Shown here: one piece after another, positions 1-11,652 of the stretch | Position numbering within the stretch: position 1 is the stretch's first letter | How the letters are laid out: each line of letters starts with the position of its first letter | Assembly: GCF_030816615.1 (NCBI RefSeq) | Contig: NZ_JAUSYD010000001.1 | Span: 5,044,501-5,108,500 of the forward strand | Reading direction: 5' to 3' | DNA length: 64,000 bases | Origin: Streptomyces sp. B1I3 | GTDB taxonomy: Bacteria; Actinomycetota; Actinomycetes; Streptomycetales; Streptomycetaceae | Translations under genes and position numbers: made by a program | Notes under the pieces: model-generated | Database searches by the model: none | What the model was told of the DNA's origin: nothing | The model's input: the letters and a program-made list of their open reading frames with translations, nothing else

Positions 1-1
1 G

Positions 2-1051
2 TCGGCGGAGACGCTGATCGCGACCCAGGAGGCCAATCGCCACGAGGCGGCGGCCCAGATGCGGAGGCTGGCTCAGACGTACGAGTTCTCCGCCAAGAAG
101 ATGGACGACCTGGAGCGGCCGGTGTTCCCACCGCCACCGGGGGCGATCGTGCCGGACCGGAAAGATCCCGAGCTGAACTCGAGCACCGGCCGTGACTTCG
201 GATCGGCAGCGTCGACCGGGGGGACTGCTGGTTACGCTTCGACGCAGGCTACCGGCGGCGTAGCAGCTCCGACCGAGAGTGTCGCGACCACGTCAGTTGC
301 GCACGCAGTGTCGGCTCCGGTTGGAGCCACTGTGCAGAGACCGGTCGACATGGAGATTGCGAGGGCTGGCACGCTCCCCGACACTCCGACCGTCACGCCG
401 ACAGCCCAGCCCACTGTTCCTGGGGTCGGGAAGAGCGACGGTATGCCTACGGTTGCAGTTCCTGCGGCCGGGCAAGCACTCGTTCCGCCGTTCAAGTCGA
501 ACGTGAACGGTGGCCGGCCGGTTGTCAGCGTTCGTCCACCGACACCTTCCACGGGTGGGCCGAACCTTGGGAACACTTTTGCCGGTCGCCCTCCCCGCGA
601 CGGAGGAATCACCGGGGGGCGTCAGGTCGCGCAAACCACTGGCCGGCCGTCAGGTGGACTACCTCGTGGCAACGCAATCGGCGAAGGGGCTCACGCCGGC
701 CGTGCACCGATGACGCACGGCCCCGGCACAAGTGGGCCGGCGGGGCAGAGTGGCGTTGTCGGTGGTCGTCGCTTGGCGGGGGAGACCGGCGGCATGGTCG
801 GTGGCCGACCTGCGCCGCAGGGGCGAGCGCTTGGCCGTCCGTTCACTCCGGGCGGTACAGGTTTGGTCCGAGGTGGGCCGACAGCCGATGGTGCTCGTGG
901 TACCGGCGTGGTGGGGCGCGGAGCAGGGGGCGCTCCTCAGCGGCCGGGAGAACCCCGACGTGAGAACGGTGAGCGTCCGGACTACTTGGTCGAGGACGAG
1001 GAGACCTGGCAGCAGGGCGGTAGGCGAGTCGTTCCGCCGGTCATCGACTGA
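2..1051 (+). CDS. T7SS-locus Gly/Pro/Thr-rich protein, 5' truncated by window edge
   Basis: The reading frame is open from base 2, so the true start lies upstream of the window. The first 35 visible residues are charged and helical (ETLIATQEANRHEAAAQMRR), like the end of a WXG100/PPE-like helical hairpin. After that the protein is low complexity: runs of Gly, Thr, Pro and Ala, then Gly/Arg-rich segments of the type GGRP and GRPF. It has no membrane segment or catalytic motif. It sits 27 bp upstream of a mycosin gene in the same direction, which suggests a T7SS substrate or accessory surface protein. I do not recognise a named family, and function is inferred from context only. Confidence 0.7.
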   Translation, partial: SAETLIATQEANRHEAAAQMRRLAQTYEFSAKKMDDLERPVFPPPPGAIVPDRKDPELNSSTGRDFGSAASTGGTAGYASTQATGGVAAPTESVATTSVAHAVSAPVGATVQRPVDMEIARAGTLPDTPTVTPTAQPTVPGVGKSDGMPTVAVPAAGQALVPPFKSNVNGGRPVVSVRPPTPSTGGPNLGNTFAGRPPRDGGITGGRQVAQTTGRPSGGLPRGNAIGEGAHAGRAPMTHGPGTSGPAGQSGVVGGRRLAGETGGMVGGRPAPQGRALGRPFTPGGTGLVRGGPTADGARGTGVVGRGAGGAPQRPGEPRRENGERPDYLVEDEETWQQGGRRVVPPVID

Positions 1052-1078
1052 GCCATAGGTACAAAAAGGGAAGAGCGG

Positions 1079-2488
1079 ATGCGGACCAACAGCACCACGG
1101 GGGTTGCCCCTCGAACTTTTGCCCCCGTTGTGCTGGGGCTGATGCTTGCAGTTGGCACCTCGGTGCCTGCGCACGCAGACTCTGCCCGTTCCGAGCAGTG
1201 GCACCTCGACGTCATGAAGGCCGACGAGATGTGGCAGAGCAGCACTGGCAAGGGCGTCACTGTGGCAGTCATCGACACGGGCGTGGATACGTCGAACCCT
1301 GATTTGGCGGGCCGCATTCTTGAGGGCTTGGATCTGGAGACCAAGATGCCAGGCGACGAGCATGTGGACTACAAGGGCCACGGCACCGGCATGGCGGGGC
1401 TCATCTCTGGAACAGGGAGGGCCCTCGGCGGAAACGGAGCTTTCGGCTTGGCCCCCGGGGTCAAAATTCTGCCGATCCGTATGCCGAAGGCAGGCCAGGC
1501 TGCGAACCGGGCTGCAGGGGACGCACGGTTCAATGAAAGCCTCACGAAGGCAATTAAGTACGCCGTGGACCATGATGCGAAAGTCATCAACGTGTCCTTG
1601 GGGGTTTCGACCGGGTCGGACGAGTTGAGCGGTGCGGTCAAATACGCGCTGGACAAGGGCGCGCTCGTTTTTGCTGCTGTCGGTAACACCGGTGACGGAT
1701 CAAATGTGGTCGAGTACCCGGCAGGTACGCCAGGTGTAATCGGTGTAGGTGCTGTCGGTAGGGACCTTCAGAAGACGGAGGAGTCGCAGTACGGATCGCA
1801 AGTTGACATTTCGGCGCCAGGGGAGGAGATGATCCATGCCTGCGGTGGTGAAACCGGTTTCTGTGAGTCGCACGGGACCAGTGACGCCTCGGCCATTGCT
1901 TCCGCCTCTGCCGCCCTGATTTGGTCCAAGTACCCCGACTGGACCAACAACCAGGTTCTGCGTGTCATGCTCAACACGGCCGGAGGCCCGATCAATGGCG
2001 ACGAGCGCACGGACTACATCGGCTACGGAATCGTCCGCCCCCGCATCGCACTGAAGACCCCGGGCGACCCCGGCCCCGCCGACGAATACCCGCTCCCCGA
2101 CCTCGCCGCAGCTGCGTCGCCGACGCCATCTGCCGAGCCGCCGAAGGCCGCCGGCGGCGCCGAGGAGTCGGATGCGAGTGACAAGCCGGCTGCTGCTGCC
2201 CCGGCCGCCGACGACGAGAGCGGCGGTAGCAGCACCGGCCTCTGGATCGGCGTGGGTGTCGGCGCCGCGGTTCTTGTCGGTGCTGCCGCATCATTCGCGG
2301 CTGTCCGCTCCCGCCGCCGTAAGGCGGTCGCCGTGGCCCCGCCGCCGTACGCAGGTCAGCAGGCCCCGTCGCCATACCCGCACCAGCAGACTCAGTCTCC
2401 CTACCCGCCCTACGGCACGCCAGGTGCTCAGGATCCCCACTCGCCCTATGCCGACCCTCCGAGCCAGGGTGGCGGCCCTACCAGGTGA
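1079..2488 (+). CDS. mycP: Mycosin-type S8 serine protease of a type VII secretion system
   Basis: This is a subtilisin-fold protease of 469 aa anchored in the membrane and facing outward. Mycosins are needed for ESX/T7SS complex stability and cleave secreted substrates. A signal peptide covers about residues 1-33, ending in AHA. The catalytic triad is complete: Asp66 (VAVIDTGVD), His101 (GHGTGMAG) and Ser268 (HGTSDAS), with oxyanion Asn203 (AAVGNTG). An Ala/Pro/Glu-rich linker leads to one membrane helix at about 385-408, followed by basic residues and a cytosolic tail rich in Pro, Tyr and Gln. The next gene overlaps its stop codon by 4 nt (GTGA), so the two are translationally coupled. The ESX core genes are not visible and are probably to the left of the window. 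Confidence 0.93.
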   Translation: MRTNSTTGVAPRTFAPVVLGLMLAVGTSVPAHADSARSEQWHLDVMKADEMWQSSTGKGVTVAVIDTGVDTSNPDLAGRILEGLDLETKMPGDEHVDYKGHGTGMAGLISGTGRALGGNGAFGLAPGVKILPIRMPKAGQAANRAAGDARFNESLTKAIKYAVDHDAKVINVSLGVSTGSDELSGAVKYALDKGALVFAAVGNTGDGSNVVEYPAGTPGVIGVGAVGRDLQKTEESQYGSQVDISAPGEEMIHACGGETGFCESHGTSDASAIASASAALIWSKYPDWTNNQVLRVMLNTAGGPINGDERTDYIGYGIVRPRIALKTPGDPGPADEYPLPDLAAAASPTPSAEPPKAAGGAEESDASDKPAAAAPAADDESGGSSTGLWIGVGVGAAVLVGAAASFAAVRSRRRKAVAVAPPPYAGQQAPSPYPHQQTQSPYPPYGTPGAQDPHSPYADPPSQGGGPTR

Positions 2489-3726
2489 AGGCGTTCCGCG
2501 ACCGAGGGCACCGCGCCACGTCCCGGGGTCTCACCCGAGGGAAGTACCGCCGGGCAGCCACATGCGCCGGACTGGCGTCGCTGCTGGTAGGCACGTCAGC
2601 TACTACCGGCACTGCCGCGACAGTACTGTCTCAGCAGTGGCATCTGGTCGCCATGAAGGCGCAAACGATGTGGCGCACGAGTACCGGCGAAAGGGTGACC
2701 GTCGCAGTCATCGACACAGGTGTACGCGAGGTGCCTGAGCTCGCTGGGCAACTCCTCGCAGGCAAGGACTTCACGGACGGCGTCGTGGGCGAGCACGACG
2801 AAGGCGGGACCACGGCCGCCGCAGCCATTGCCGGAACCGGTAAGGGCGCCGGCGGCGAGGAAAGCGTATACGGGCTGGCGCCCGGTGCGAAGATTCTTCC
2901 GCTGAAGGTGTCGGACGGAAGCGAGGCCCCGGATTCACTGCTGCGGTCGATAACTATCAACAACGCCCTGGCACCCGCCATCCGGTATGCGGCGGACTCC
3001 GAGGCCAAGGTCATCACCGTTTCGGTAGCTGCCCGCCAGGGCAGTGCGGTCGTGGCCGAGGCCGTGAAGTACGCGCTGTCGAGAGGGAAGTTGGTTTTCG
3101 CCGCGGTCGGGGAGAACGCGAGTGGACGGGGCGAGGTGCAGAACCCCGCGGTTGTGCCGGGAGTCGTTGGTGTGGCGTCCGTCGGAGAGGATTTGGCGGC
3201 CAGCGCATACTCGACGAGAGGTCCTGAAGTGGATCTCAGCGCTCCCGGCGAGGACGTGCTCAGCGCATGTGCCGAAAAGGCTGGTACCTGTAGAAGCAGT
3301 GGCTCGGCGGTGGCCAGCGCCATCGCTGCGGCGTCGGCGGCGTTGATCTGGGCGGAGCACCCCAACTGGACCAATTACCAGGTCATGCGCGTGATGGTGA
3401 ACACGGCCGGGGGCCCTACGAGCGGGGCCGTGCGCAACGACTACATCGGTTACGGAGTGGTGCGCCCCCGCATCGCCCTTCAGACGCCGGGTGATCCGGG
3501 GCCGGCTGATTCGTACCCGTTGCCTGATTTCACCGACGCGCCTGCCCCGCAGTCCGGCGGGGCCACCGGAGGTGAGAAGGCCATTCCCGTGGCAGCCGAC
3601 AACCGCCACCACGCCTTCGTCATCTCCCTCGGGGTGACGGGCGTGGGTTTGCTGTGCCTCGCCCTGTCCGTCCCGTTGCTGATGGCTGACCGGCGACGAG
3701 TCGGACGAAACCTCAGCGGTCCCTGA
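2485..3726 (+). CDS. Mycosin-like S8 pseudoprotease (catalytic His and Ser lost)
   Basis: This 413-aa paralogue of the upstream mycosin shares its whole layout: signal/TM segment (about 20-46), S8 fold, the LIW..PNWTNYQVMRVM helix, the YIGYGVVRPRIAL block and a C-terminal membrane helix (about 375-397) with a short basic tail. Asp77 (VAVIDTGVR) is kept. At the His position HGTGMAG reads GGTTAAA (Gly107), at the Ser position GTSDAS reads GSAVAS (Ala275), and the oxyanion Asn is Glu210. The only nearby His is His104. The start GTG overlaps the mycosin stop. A structural or regulatory partner of the active mycosin is the simplest role (inference). The 3' end overlaps the convergent kinase gene by 14 bp. 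Confidence 0.88.
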   Translation: MKAFRDRGHRATSRGLTRGKYRRAATCAGLASLLVGTSATTGTAATVLSQQWHLVAMKAQTMWRTSTGERVTVAVIDTGVREVPELAGQLLAGKDFTDGVVGEHDEGGTTAAAAIAGTGKGAGGEESVYGLAPGAKILPLKVSDGSEAPDSLLRSITINNALAPAIRYAADSEAKVITVSVAARQGSAVVAEAVKYALSRGKLVFAAVGENASGRGEVQNPAVVPGVVGVASVGEDLAASAYSTRGPEVDLSAPGEDVLSACAEKAGTCRSSGSAVASAIAAASAALIWAEHPNWTNYQVMRVMVNTAGGPTSGAVRNDYIGYGVVRPRIALQTPGDPGPADSYPLPDFTDAPAPQSGGATGGEKAIPVAADNRHHAFVISLGVTGVGLLCLALSVPLLMADRRRVGRNLSGP

Positions 3727-4723
3727 ACTGCCATGTGGCCGTGCCGCCGCCGACGGTCAGGACAGCGCCGACAGACGCGAGGCCTGTCAGAAAGCGGCGT
3801 CGGACCTGGCCCGGAGGGGAGACGGGCGCTGTCGTTGTCGACGGGGCCACTTGGCGGATCTCGGCCTGCCGCCGTTCGATCAGGGCGGCCAGGGGACCCT
3901 GACGCCAGATTCCGCTGTCTGCGTGCGGGGCCGCGAAGGCGTGGGCGATCTGCCCGGGGCTCGGACGCAGCCAGGCATCCTTGGCGAGGCACGGGGCGAC
4001 GAGCCCTCGGAGGGGCTCAGGAATGAGGTGCAACTGCGGCTCTCCGTGTACCACCTCGTATTGCACAGCTGCGACGTGCCCGCCGTTGAAGGCGCGCTGA
4101 CCACTGGCGGCGTACAGCAGCACAGCGCCGAGGGAGAAGACATCGGCAGCCGGCCCCACCCGCTGGCCCAGCACCTGCTCGGGTGCACCGTACCCGGGCG
4201 TCACGGGGGCCTCCCCGGTGGTGGTCAGGGTGAGCCCATGCTCCGGCCTGGCAATGCCGAAGTCGATGATGCGAGGGCCGTTCGAGGTCATGACGATGTT
4301 GGCGGGTTTGATGTCGCGGTGGATCAGTCCCGCCGTATGAATGTCCCCCAGTGCCCGGGCAAGGGCGGAAGCCAGAGCGCGCACCGTCACGTCGTCGAGG
4401 GGACCGTGGGCAGTAACGGCTTCCTCCAGGGTGGGCCCGGCCAGGAACTCGGCGGCGATCCAGGGACGCCCGCCCTCGGTCTGCGCGTCCAGCACACGGG
4501 CTACCCCCGGGCTGGAGACGGACTGTGCGGTCCAGGCCTCGCGGACGAAGCGTTGTGCCAGGTTCTGGTCATGAGCCATCTCCGGACGAAGGATTTTCAC
4601 AGCAGCGCGGCGGCCCAAGGTGTCCTGACCGAAATAGACCTTTCCCATTCCGCCTTCGCCGAGGACGCCGAGAAGGCGATACGGGCCGAGGCGGAGTGGG
4701 TCTCCAAGGCTGAGCGGTTTCAT
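3713..4723 (-). CDS. Hanks-type Ser/Thr protein kinase with short C-terminal membrane anchor
   Basis: The protein is a 336-aa eukaryotic-like kinase. The domain spans about residues 10-270, with Gly-rich loop LGEGGMGKVY, catalytic Lys in AAVKIL, HRDIKPAN loop, DFGIA motif and GYGAPEQ activation segment, all intact. After a linker, one hydrophobic stretch (about 310-330, GLASVGAVLTVGGGTATW) lies almost at the C terminus, leaving no real extracellular sensor. The start ATG is preceded by GAGGAACCCC. It is the last of three kinase-family genes in a row on this strand, 51 bp after the PQQ-propeller kinase, so the three probably form an operon. Position beside T7SS genes suggests control of that locus (inference). 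Substrates are unknown. Confidence 0.92.
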   Translation of the reverse strand: MKPLSLGDPLRLGPYRLLGVLGEGGMGKVYFGQDTLGRRAAVKILRPEMAHDQNLAQRFVREAWTAQSVSSPGVARVLDAQTEGGRPWIAAEFLAGPTLEEAVTAHGPLDDVTVRALASALARALGDIHTAGLIHRDIKPANIVMTSNGPRIIDFGIARPEHGLTLTTTGEAPVTPGYGAPEQVLGQRVGPAADVFSLGAVLLYAASGQRAFNGGHVAAVQYEVVHGEPQLHLIPEPLRGLVAPCLAKDAWLRPSPGQIAHAFAAPHADSGIWRQGPLAALIERRQAEIRQVAPSTTTAPVSPPGQVRRRFLTGLASVGAVLTVGGGTATWQFRDR

Positions 4724-4774
4724 GGGGTTCCTCGATATTCCGGCTCGGGTGCGTGGACAACGGGACGGCTTCCG

Positions 4775-6946
<2,172 letters not shown>

Positions 6947-6948
6947 GG

Positions 6949-7847
6949 TCAGCTTCCGGAGGGCAGGGGAAGGTCGGCGGCGAGGATTTCCGCGGACTGG
7001 CGAGCGATGGCCGCGATCACGCGCCCCGGGAGGGGAAACGACCTGGCGGCGGCGTCGACGACGGTGGGGGCACCGGTGGTGGCCGAGGCGCCGGCGGGGA
7101 GTAGCGCGCTCAGGACGTCGGCGGCTCGTGGACGTGCGGCCGGGTCCCGGGCCAGGCAGGTCGGTACGACCGACCGCAGCAAGGGCGGGAGCTCTTGGCG
7201 GTCGGGCACCGTGTGCCCGGTAGCCGCGTACGCGAGGACCGCGCCCAGCGCGTAGACGTCACCGGGCGGACGTGGGCGCCCGCCGGTGGCTTGCTCGGGG
7301 GCGAGGCTGCCAGGCTCGAGGCCGGGCAGGCCCGCTCTCGGTGTGCCGTCCGGCGCGGCGGCCCGGGCAGCACCGAAGCAGGTGACCCGGGGGCCGTCGG
7401 GGGCCAACAGTACGGCCGTGGGGGAAAGTCCGGCGTGGGTCACGCCCACTGTGTGCGCGGCGACGAGCGTCTCCGCGAGGCAGGCACCGAGCGCCCGTAG
7501 CGTCTCCTCCGGCAGAGGCGCTCCGTGCACGGCCAGAGCGGTCGGAAGCGGAAGAGCGGGCTCGTAGGGGCGAGCGCACCAGGCGGGCCCGTCAGGAGGC
7601 GAACACTCGGTGACCACCGATGCCCACGGTCCCATCGGAAGCTGCGCGCCCGTGCCTCCACACGAAACCGGTTGGGGTCCGCTCCGCTGACGGGAAGACT
7701 CAGCATGACGGTGCGCTCACCATCAGCAGTGCGCGCGATGTATCGGCGCTCGGAAACGGGCATCGCGCCGGTGCCCGTGGGATCCAGTCGGGTGATGACG
7801 AGGTACGGCCCGACCTGCCGGGCGGAGGCGTGACGCGGCGTGTGCAT
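6949..7847 (-). pseudogene. Frameshifted kinase-like gene (pseudokinase)
   Basis: The kinase N-lobe start (MHTPRHASARQVGPYLVITRL...) is in one frame from 7847. The rest, from about 7635 (MGPWASVVTE...) to the stop at 6949, is in another. Joining them across about 7636-7645 by one added base gives the normal order RVEARA-x-MGPWASVV. So a single base has been lost, by real mutation or assembly error. Even when joined, the active site is dead: the HRDLKPxN loop reads HAGLSPTA and DFG reads CFGA, and there is no Gly-rich loop. LAPEQA, DVYALG and CLARDP are kept, so the fold is kinase. It is first in the three-kinase operon; the next gene starts 2 bp after its stop. Confidence 0.75.
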
Positions 7848-7899
7848 GAATCGTATTCCCCCGAACGAAGACTTGACCGGGGGAGCCTACTCAAAAGGC

Positions 7900-8478
7900 T
7901 CATGCAGGGTGGGAGAGGGGAAAGGGCGCCCTGGCCAGGTCGACGATGCCGGTCAGTCCGGGGCCGGATCCGGCGGGGGAGGCCGGACCTGTGCCACAGC
8001 CGTCAGGGGGCCGGGAGAAGTTCGGAGGGCACGGCGGGGGCGTTGTGCAGCCCATCTGCCGCGTCACTGACTGTGCGAACGCGCTGAGCAGCTCCCACCG
8101 CAGTTCAACCCCCGGATCTGCACCCGTCACCTGGAATTGGAGCGGCAGGTCCGTCGACTGCGACGCAACTGCTCCGGGTACTGCACATCCCGCGAGCAAC
8201 TGCGAGCGTGCCGGGCCGGGGTTCCGGCGCCACGTACATCAGCTCACTCGCCTGACGCCATGCCACAGCCGATCTTGGGATCACCCATCGACCCGAGTGG
8301 GAGCACGGACCACTTCACCGACACATCCCCGGTGCCACGGTGCTGTTCGCCCTCGAACGTATCGATGCGGCAGTCGGTGTAGGAGTTGGGCAGCAAGTCC
8401 GCTTCCTGCCACTCGGTCCGGGTCGCCTGCCGCCTCCGCACGGCTGGCCAGCGGACTTTCGGGCCCGTGCCTCATGAG
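7900..8478 (-). pseudogene. Degraded T7SS-locus lipoprotein gene (paralogue of 11653-12300)
   Basis: Three minus-strand frames carry consecutive pieces of one protein. Residues TEWQEADLLPNSYTDCRIDT to GCGMASGE (8441-8247) are followed by ELMYVAPEPRPGTLAVA in a second frame (about 8249-8205), then GCAVPGAVASQSTDLPLQF to RQMGCTTPP in a third frame (about 8190-8040). The same order occurs in the intact lipoprotein at 11653-12300: GGELYTM, then ECVSPQL..PLRIQ, then a helix ending KELDC before a Pro-rich tail. The signal peptide and N-terminal third are missing. At least two frameshifts are needed, one of them at a duplicated GAG near 8244-8249. No other gene was found in the 875-bp gap between 7847 and 8723. 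Confidence 0.55.
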
Positions 8479-8722
8479 CCGGGCTGCGAGGTGGTTGCAG
8501 TGCCGGCCAAGGGGCGAATTCCCTGCTTCTTGCTGAGTACTGAAAGCGTTCGGGTCTCGAGCCTCGCATTGCGGTCTTCCCCATACCTTTCGAACCCGCA
8601 ACTCGCCGTAGGGGAGGGGATCCGACACCTGGACAGGCTGGTGATCGGTGAAACTGAACGGTTAGCGTGGGCGTCAGCGATAGCGAGGTCGACGGCAACC
8701 GGGAACAAGTACGGGGGAATAC

Positions 8723-9160
8723 GTGACGTTCGACGCAGAATGGGCGGCTCTTCGGGCGGAATCGACCCAGCGGGTCGACATGCGGCTCAACAGCCTTCCG
8801 GCGGAGGGAGGCGGCAGTGGCAGTGGTCCGGCGGATGCCGATCTCGCCGTCGACCGGGACAACCTGGGTGCCATCGGGCATGACGCGTACACCCTGCACA
8901 CCCGGCTCGCCAAGGACGGGGACCACGCACGACCCTCCACCTTCGACGCGGCGATCGCGCTGACGAACGGCAACTTCACCAGCGGGTCCGCGTTGCTCAA
9001 GGTGCACGACCGCTGGCAAACGCACATGAAGACGTTGCTCGGCGCCTGCGCGCAGATCTCGAACCACCTGGACTACACCAAGTCCGCCCACATGAAGGAC
9101 GACGTACAGATCGGCGGCGATCTGATATCCGTCTCCAAACTGAACGAGTACCTGAAGTAG
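8723..9160 (+). CDS. Small helical ESX/WXG100-like protein
   Basis: The 145-aa product is soluble and mostly helical, with no signal peptide or membrane segment. It begins MTFDAEWAALRAEST, has a Gly/Ser-rich break at about 28-36, then long amphipathic helices. The second half (RWQTHMKTLLGACAQISNHL) resembles the helical pairs of small ESX partners. The start is GTG, 6 nt after GGGGGA. It is followed after 22 bp by the large WXG-like protein, with which it probably forms an ESX-type pair or a chaperone-substrate pair (inference). No classical WxG tripeptide is seen, so family membership is tentative. Confidence 0.75.
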   Translation: MTFDAEWAALRAESTQRVDMRLNSLPAEGGGSGSGPADADLAVDRDNLGAIGHDAYTLHTRLAKDGDHARPSTFDAAIALTNGNFTSGSALLKVHDRWQTHMKTLLGACAQISNHLDYTKSAHMKDDVQIGGDLISVSKLNEYLK

Positions 9161-9182
9161 TCCACGGGGGAGCGCAGGAACG

Positions 9183-11558
9183 ATGGAGTACGCGGACATA
9201 ATCGACGCGCCGACGACGAAGCTGAAGACGGCGGCCGACGACTGGGCCGACATGGTCACGAAGCTGGACCGGCTGGCCGACGACGCCAACGACGGCATGA
9301 AGGTCAAGGCGGACAAGGCCGACTGGGCGGGCGCCAACGCGGGCGTCACCAAGGGGTTCATCGGCAAGACGGCCAAGGAGTTCAAGGACGCCGCCGCCGA
9401 GGCCAAGGGCGTCAAGCAGATCCTCGAAGAAGCGCACACGGCCATCAAGAAGGCCAAGGACGAGCTGATCAACATCCGGGACCACGAGGGGCCGGCGGCT
9501 GGCATCCACGTGGACGCCAAGGGCAAGGTCACCGCGCGGCACCCGGTGGAGGACATCCCGCCGGCGCAGCGGCATCACGACCCCGACTACCCGGACTTGG
9601 TGCGCCAGCAGAAGGAGAACATCGCTGCCTGGCAGAAGAAGATCGACGGCATCGTCGAGACCTGCAACGACACGGACGTGTCCTTCAAGAACTCCCTCGA
9701 GGCCAACGTCACCGAGGGCAAGGACTTCAGCGCCCCGAAGTACACGAAGATGGACCAGGAGGAGGCCGCCCGGGCTGCCGCCCTGGCCGCCAAGGGCCGC
9801 GACATCACGCACACCGAACTCACTGCGCTCAACGAGCTGCTGCACGACAACGGCAAGTCGCCGGATTTCGCGAAGAACTTCTACGAGAAGCTCGGACCGG
9901 AGAAGTCGCTCGCGTTCTTCGGCCAGCTCTCCAGGGACACGTACGACTACAGCAAGGTCGACAAGGAACGCCTCAAGGATGTTCAGGCGCTCCAGAAGAA
10001 CCTGGGCCTCAACCTGGCCACGGCCTCACACGACAAGGCATTCACCGCCGAGTGGGGTCCGGAACTGCGCAAGCTCGGCACGGAACGGATCCCGCTGTCG
10101 AAGTACGACAACGGCGGGCCGTTCGGCTATCAGCTGCTCGGCGGAATCATGCGGTACGGGAACTACGACGCGAAGTTCCTGAACCCGATCGCCGAACACG
10201 TGGCACAGCTGCACCAGAAGGACCCGTACATGTTCGCCGACAGCAAGGTGGTGAACAGTCCCTTCAAGAACCCGTTCAACCCTTCCGGTGTCAACGGAGC
10301 CGGCTACGAACCGACCACGGCCATGCTGGAGGCGCTCGGCAACAGTCCGGACGCGGCGAAGCACTTCTTCGCTGACCCGCCGACCGCCTACAACGAGGAC
10401 GGCACGGTCAACAAGGGCGCCACCGCGAACCTCGGGGAGGCGGACGGCAAGGCGATCGAGAACTACCTCGACTTCTTCGGCACCGAGAAGTGGGAATCCT
10501 TCGGGGACGTCAACTCGCTGGACAAGAAGGAGGGGGAGGCGTCCCTCGACCACATACCTGACGCTCTTGGGCACGCCTTGGAAGCGGCGACGCTCGGTTA
10601 TCCGGTCGGACACCCGGACGCGGGCGTGGTGCGGGACGCGGACAATGCCACGATCATGGAACAGGTCATGCAGAAGTACGGCGAGGACGCCAAACTGCTC
10701 AAGGCGCACGAGTCGATGGCTGACAGCCTGGGCACCATGGGTGCCGGCTACATCGACGACATCAACTGGGCACTGGACAAGAACGGCGATGACAGCGTCT
10801 TCGCCCCGGGTAAGAACGTCGACGGGCACATGGATTTTGCCGACGCCGAGGACGGCGAAGGTCGGGGTATCGCAAGGAAGTTCCTGAGCGTTCTAGGCCA
10901 GCATCCGGACGCGTACGCGTCGGTGAGTGCTGCCGAGCAACTGTATACGAGCAGTGTGTTGGAGGCGCAGGTAAATGCCGACGGGGACATTGACACAGGG
11001 GATGCCCGAAGGGCAGTGAGAATCGGATCCGGGGCGCAGGGCATCCTGGATCAGGCCCGTGCGGATCAAATAGAGGCCACGAACCTCAAGACACACGAAG
11101 ATTACGAGAAGGCGGCAGAAAAGCGTGCTGGGTGGGTGGAGTTCGGTAGCACCGCGGCTCTCGGCGCCGGAGTGGCGACAGCCGCGTTCTTCCTGCCGGC
11201 GGCCCCGGTCATCGGCGCTGGCGCACTCCTGGTACCCATTTTCACCGATACGGCGACCGGAGCCGTCGAACAGCTCATGGGAGATGTGCTGGGCGGCATG
11301 GGCGAGAAGGTGATCGACGAGAACAAAGAGAAGATGGACGATCTCACCGACACGGAAAAGTACGCCGTGTACACCGCTGGAGAGGTGTACACGGAGACAC
11401 CGGTCGAAGACTTTGCGTCGCGGCACAAAGAAGAGATCGACAAGTTGGACGCGAGGACGGAGGGCTCGTTGGTTGAGGACTTGCATGAATCCAGGCTCGT
11501 CGGTTACCAGGACGGCAACCTTCGTGCGCGGGTCCAGGGCACCGGGCCCGAGGCTTGA
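9183..11558 (+). CDS. Large WXG-like T7SS substrate candidate (DUF6571-type)
   Basis: The protein has 791 residues. The first 100 form two long helices around a WAG tripeptide (ADKADWAGANAG, about residue 50), the hallmark of a fused WXG100 domain. A long, charged helical body (about 170-640) resembles what I remember as DUF6571, common at Streptomyces T7SS loci. A hydrophobic Ala/Pro-rich segment at about 650-690 could insert into or cross a membrane. A YxxxE motif (YTAGE, about residue 730) matches the T7SS export motif. No nuclease, ADP-ribosyltransferase or other catalytic signature is recognisable, so an effector role is only inferred. It sits between the small helical protein and a lipoprotein. 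Confidence 0.85.
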   Translation: MEYADIIDAPTTKLKTAADDWADMVTKLDRLADDANDGMKVKADKADWAGANAGVTKGFIGKTAKEFKDAAAEAKGVKQILEEAHTAIKKAKDELINIRDHEGPAAGIHVDAKGKVTARHPVEDIPPAQRHHDPDYPDLVRQQKENIAAWQKKIDGIVETCNDTDVSFKNSLEANVTEGKDFSAPKYTKMDQEEAARAAALAAKGRDITHTELTALNELLHDNGKSPDFAKNFYEKLGPEKSLAFFGQLSRDTYDYSKVDKERLKDVQALQKNLGLNLATASHDKAFTAEWGPELRKLGTERIPLSKYDNGGPFGYQLLGGIMRYGNYDAKFLNPIAEHVAQLHQKDPYMFADSKVVNSPFKNPFNPSGVNGAGYEPTTAMLEALGNSPDAAKHFFADPPTAYNEDGTVNKGATANLGEADGKAIENYLDFFGTEKWESFGDVNSLDKKEGEASLDHIPDALGHALEAATLGYPVGHPDAGVVRDADNATIMEQVMQKYGEDAKLLKAHESMADSLGTMGAGYIDDINWALDKNGDDSVFAPGKNVDGHMDFADAEDGEGRGIARKFLSVLGQHPDAYASVSAAEQLYTSSVLEAQVNADGDIDTGDARRAVRIGSGAQGILDQARADQIEATNLKTHEDYEKAAEKRAGWVEFGSTAALGAGVATAAFFLPAAPVIGAGALLVPIFTDTATGAVEQLMGDVLGGMGEKVIDENKEKMDDLTDTEKYAVYTAGEVYTETPVEDFASRHKEEIDKLDARTEGSLVEDLHESRLVGYQDGNLRARVQGTGPEA

Positions 11559-11652
11559 TCTGTGCGAATGGCGCTGTCAGGGGCAAACGGTTGCTGGTGA
11601 ACGGGCGGATGGGACGAACCGAAGGCGAGACAAGGGAAGCGGGTGCGCGGAG

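Noticed and set aside
8315..9556. 413-codon minus-strand frame over the ESX-like gene
   Set aside because: It overlaps two supported plus-strand genes and shows no motif; only the 8244-8441 piece in another frame has protein-like sequence.
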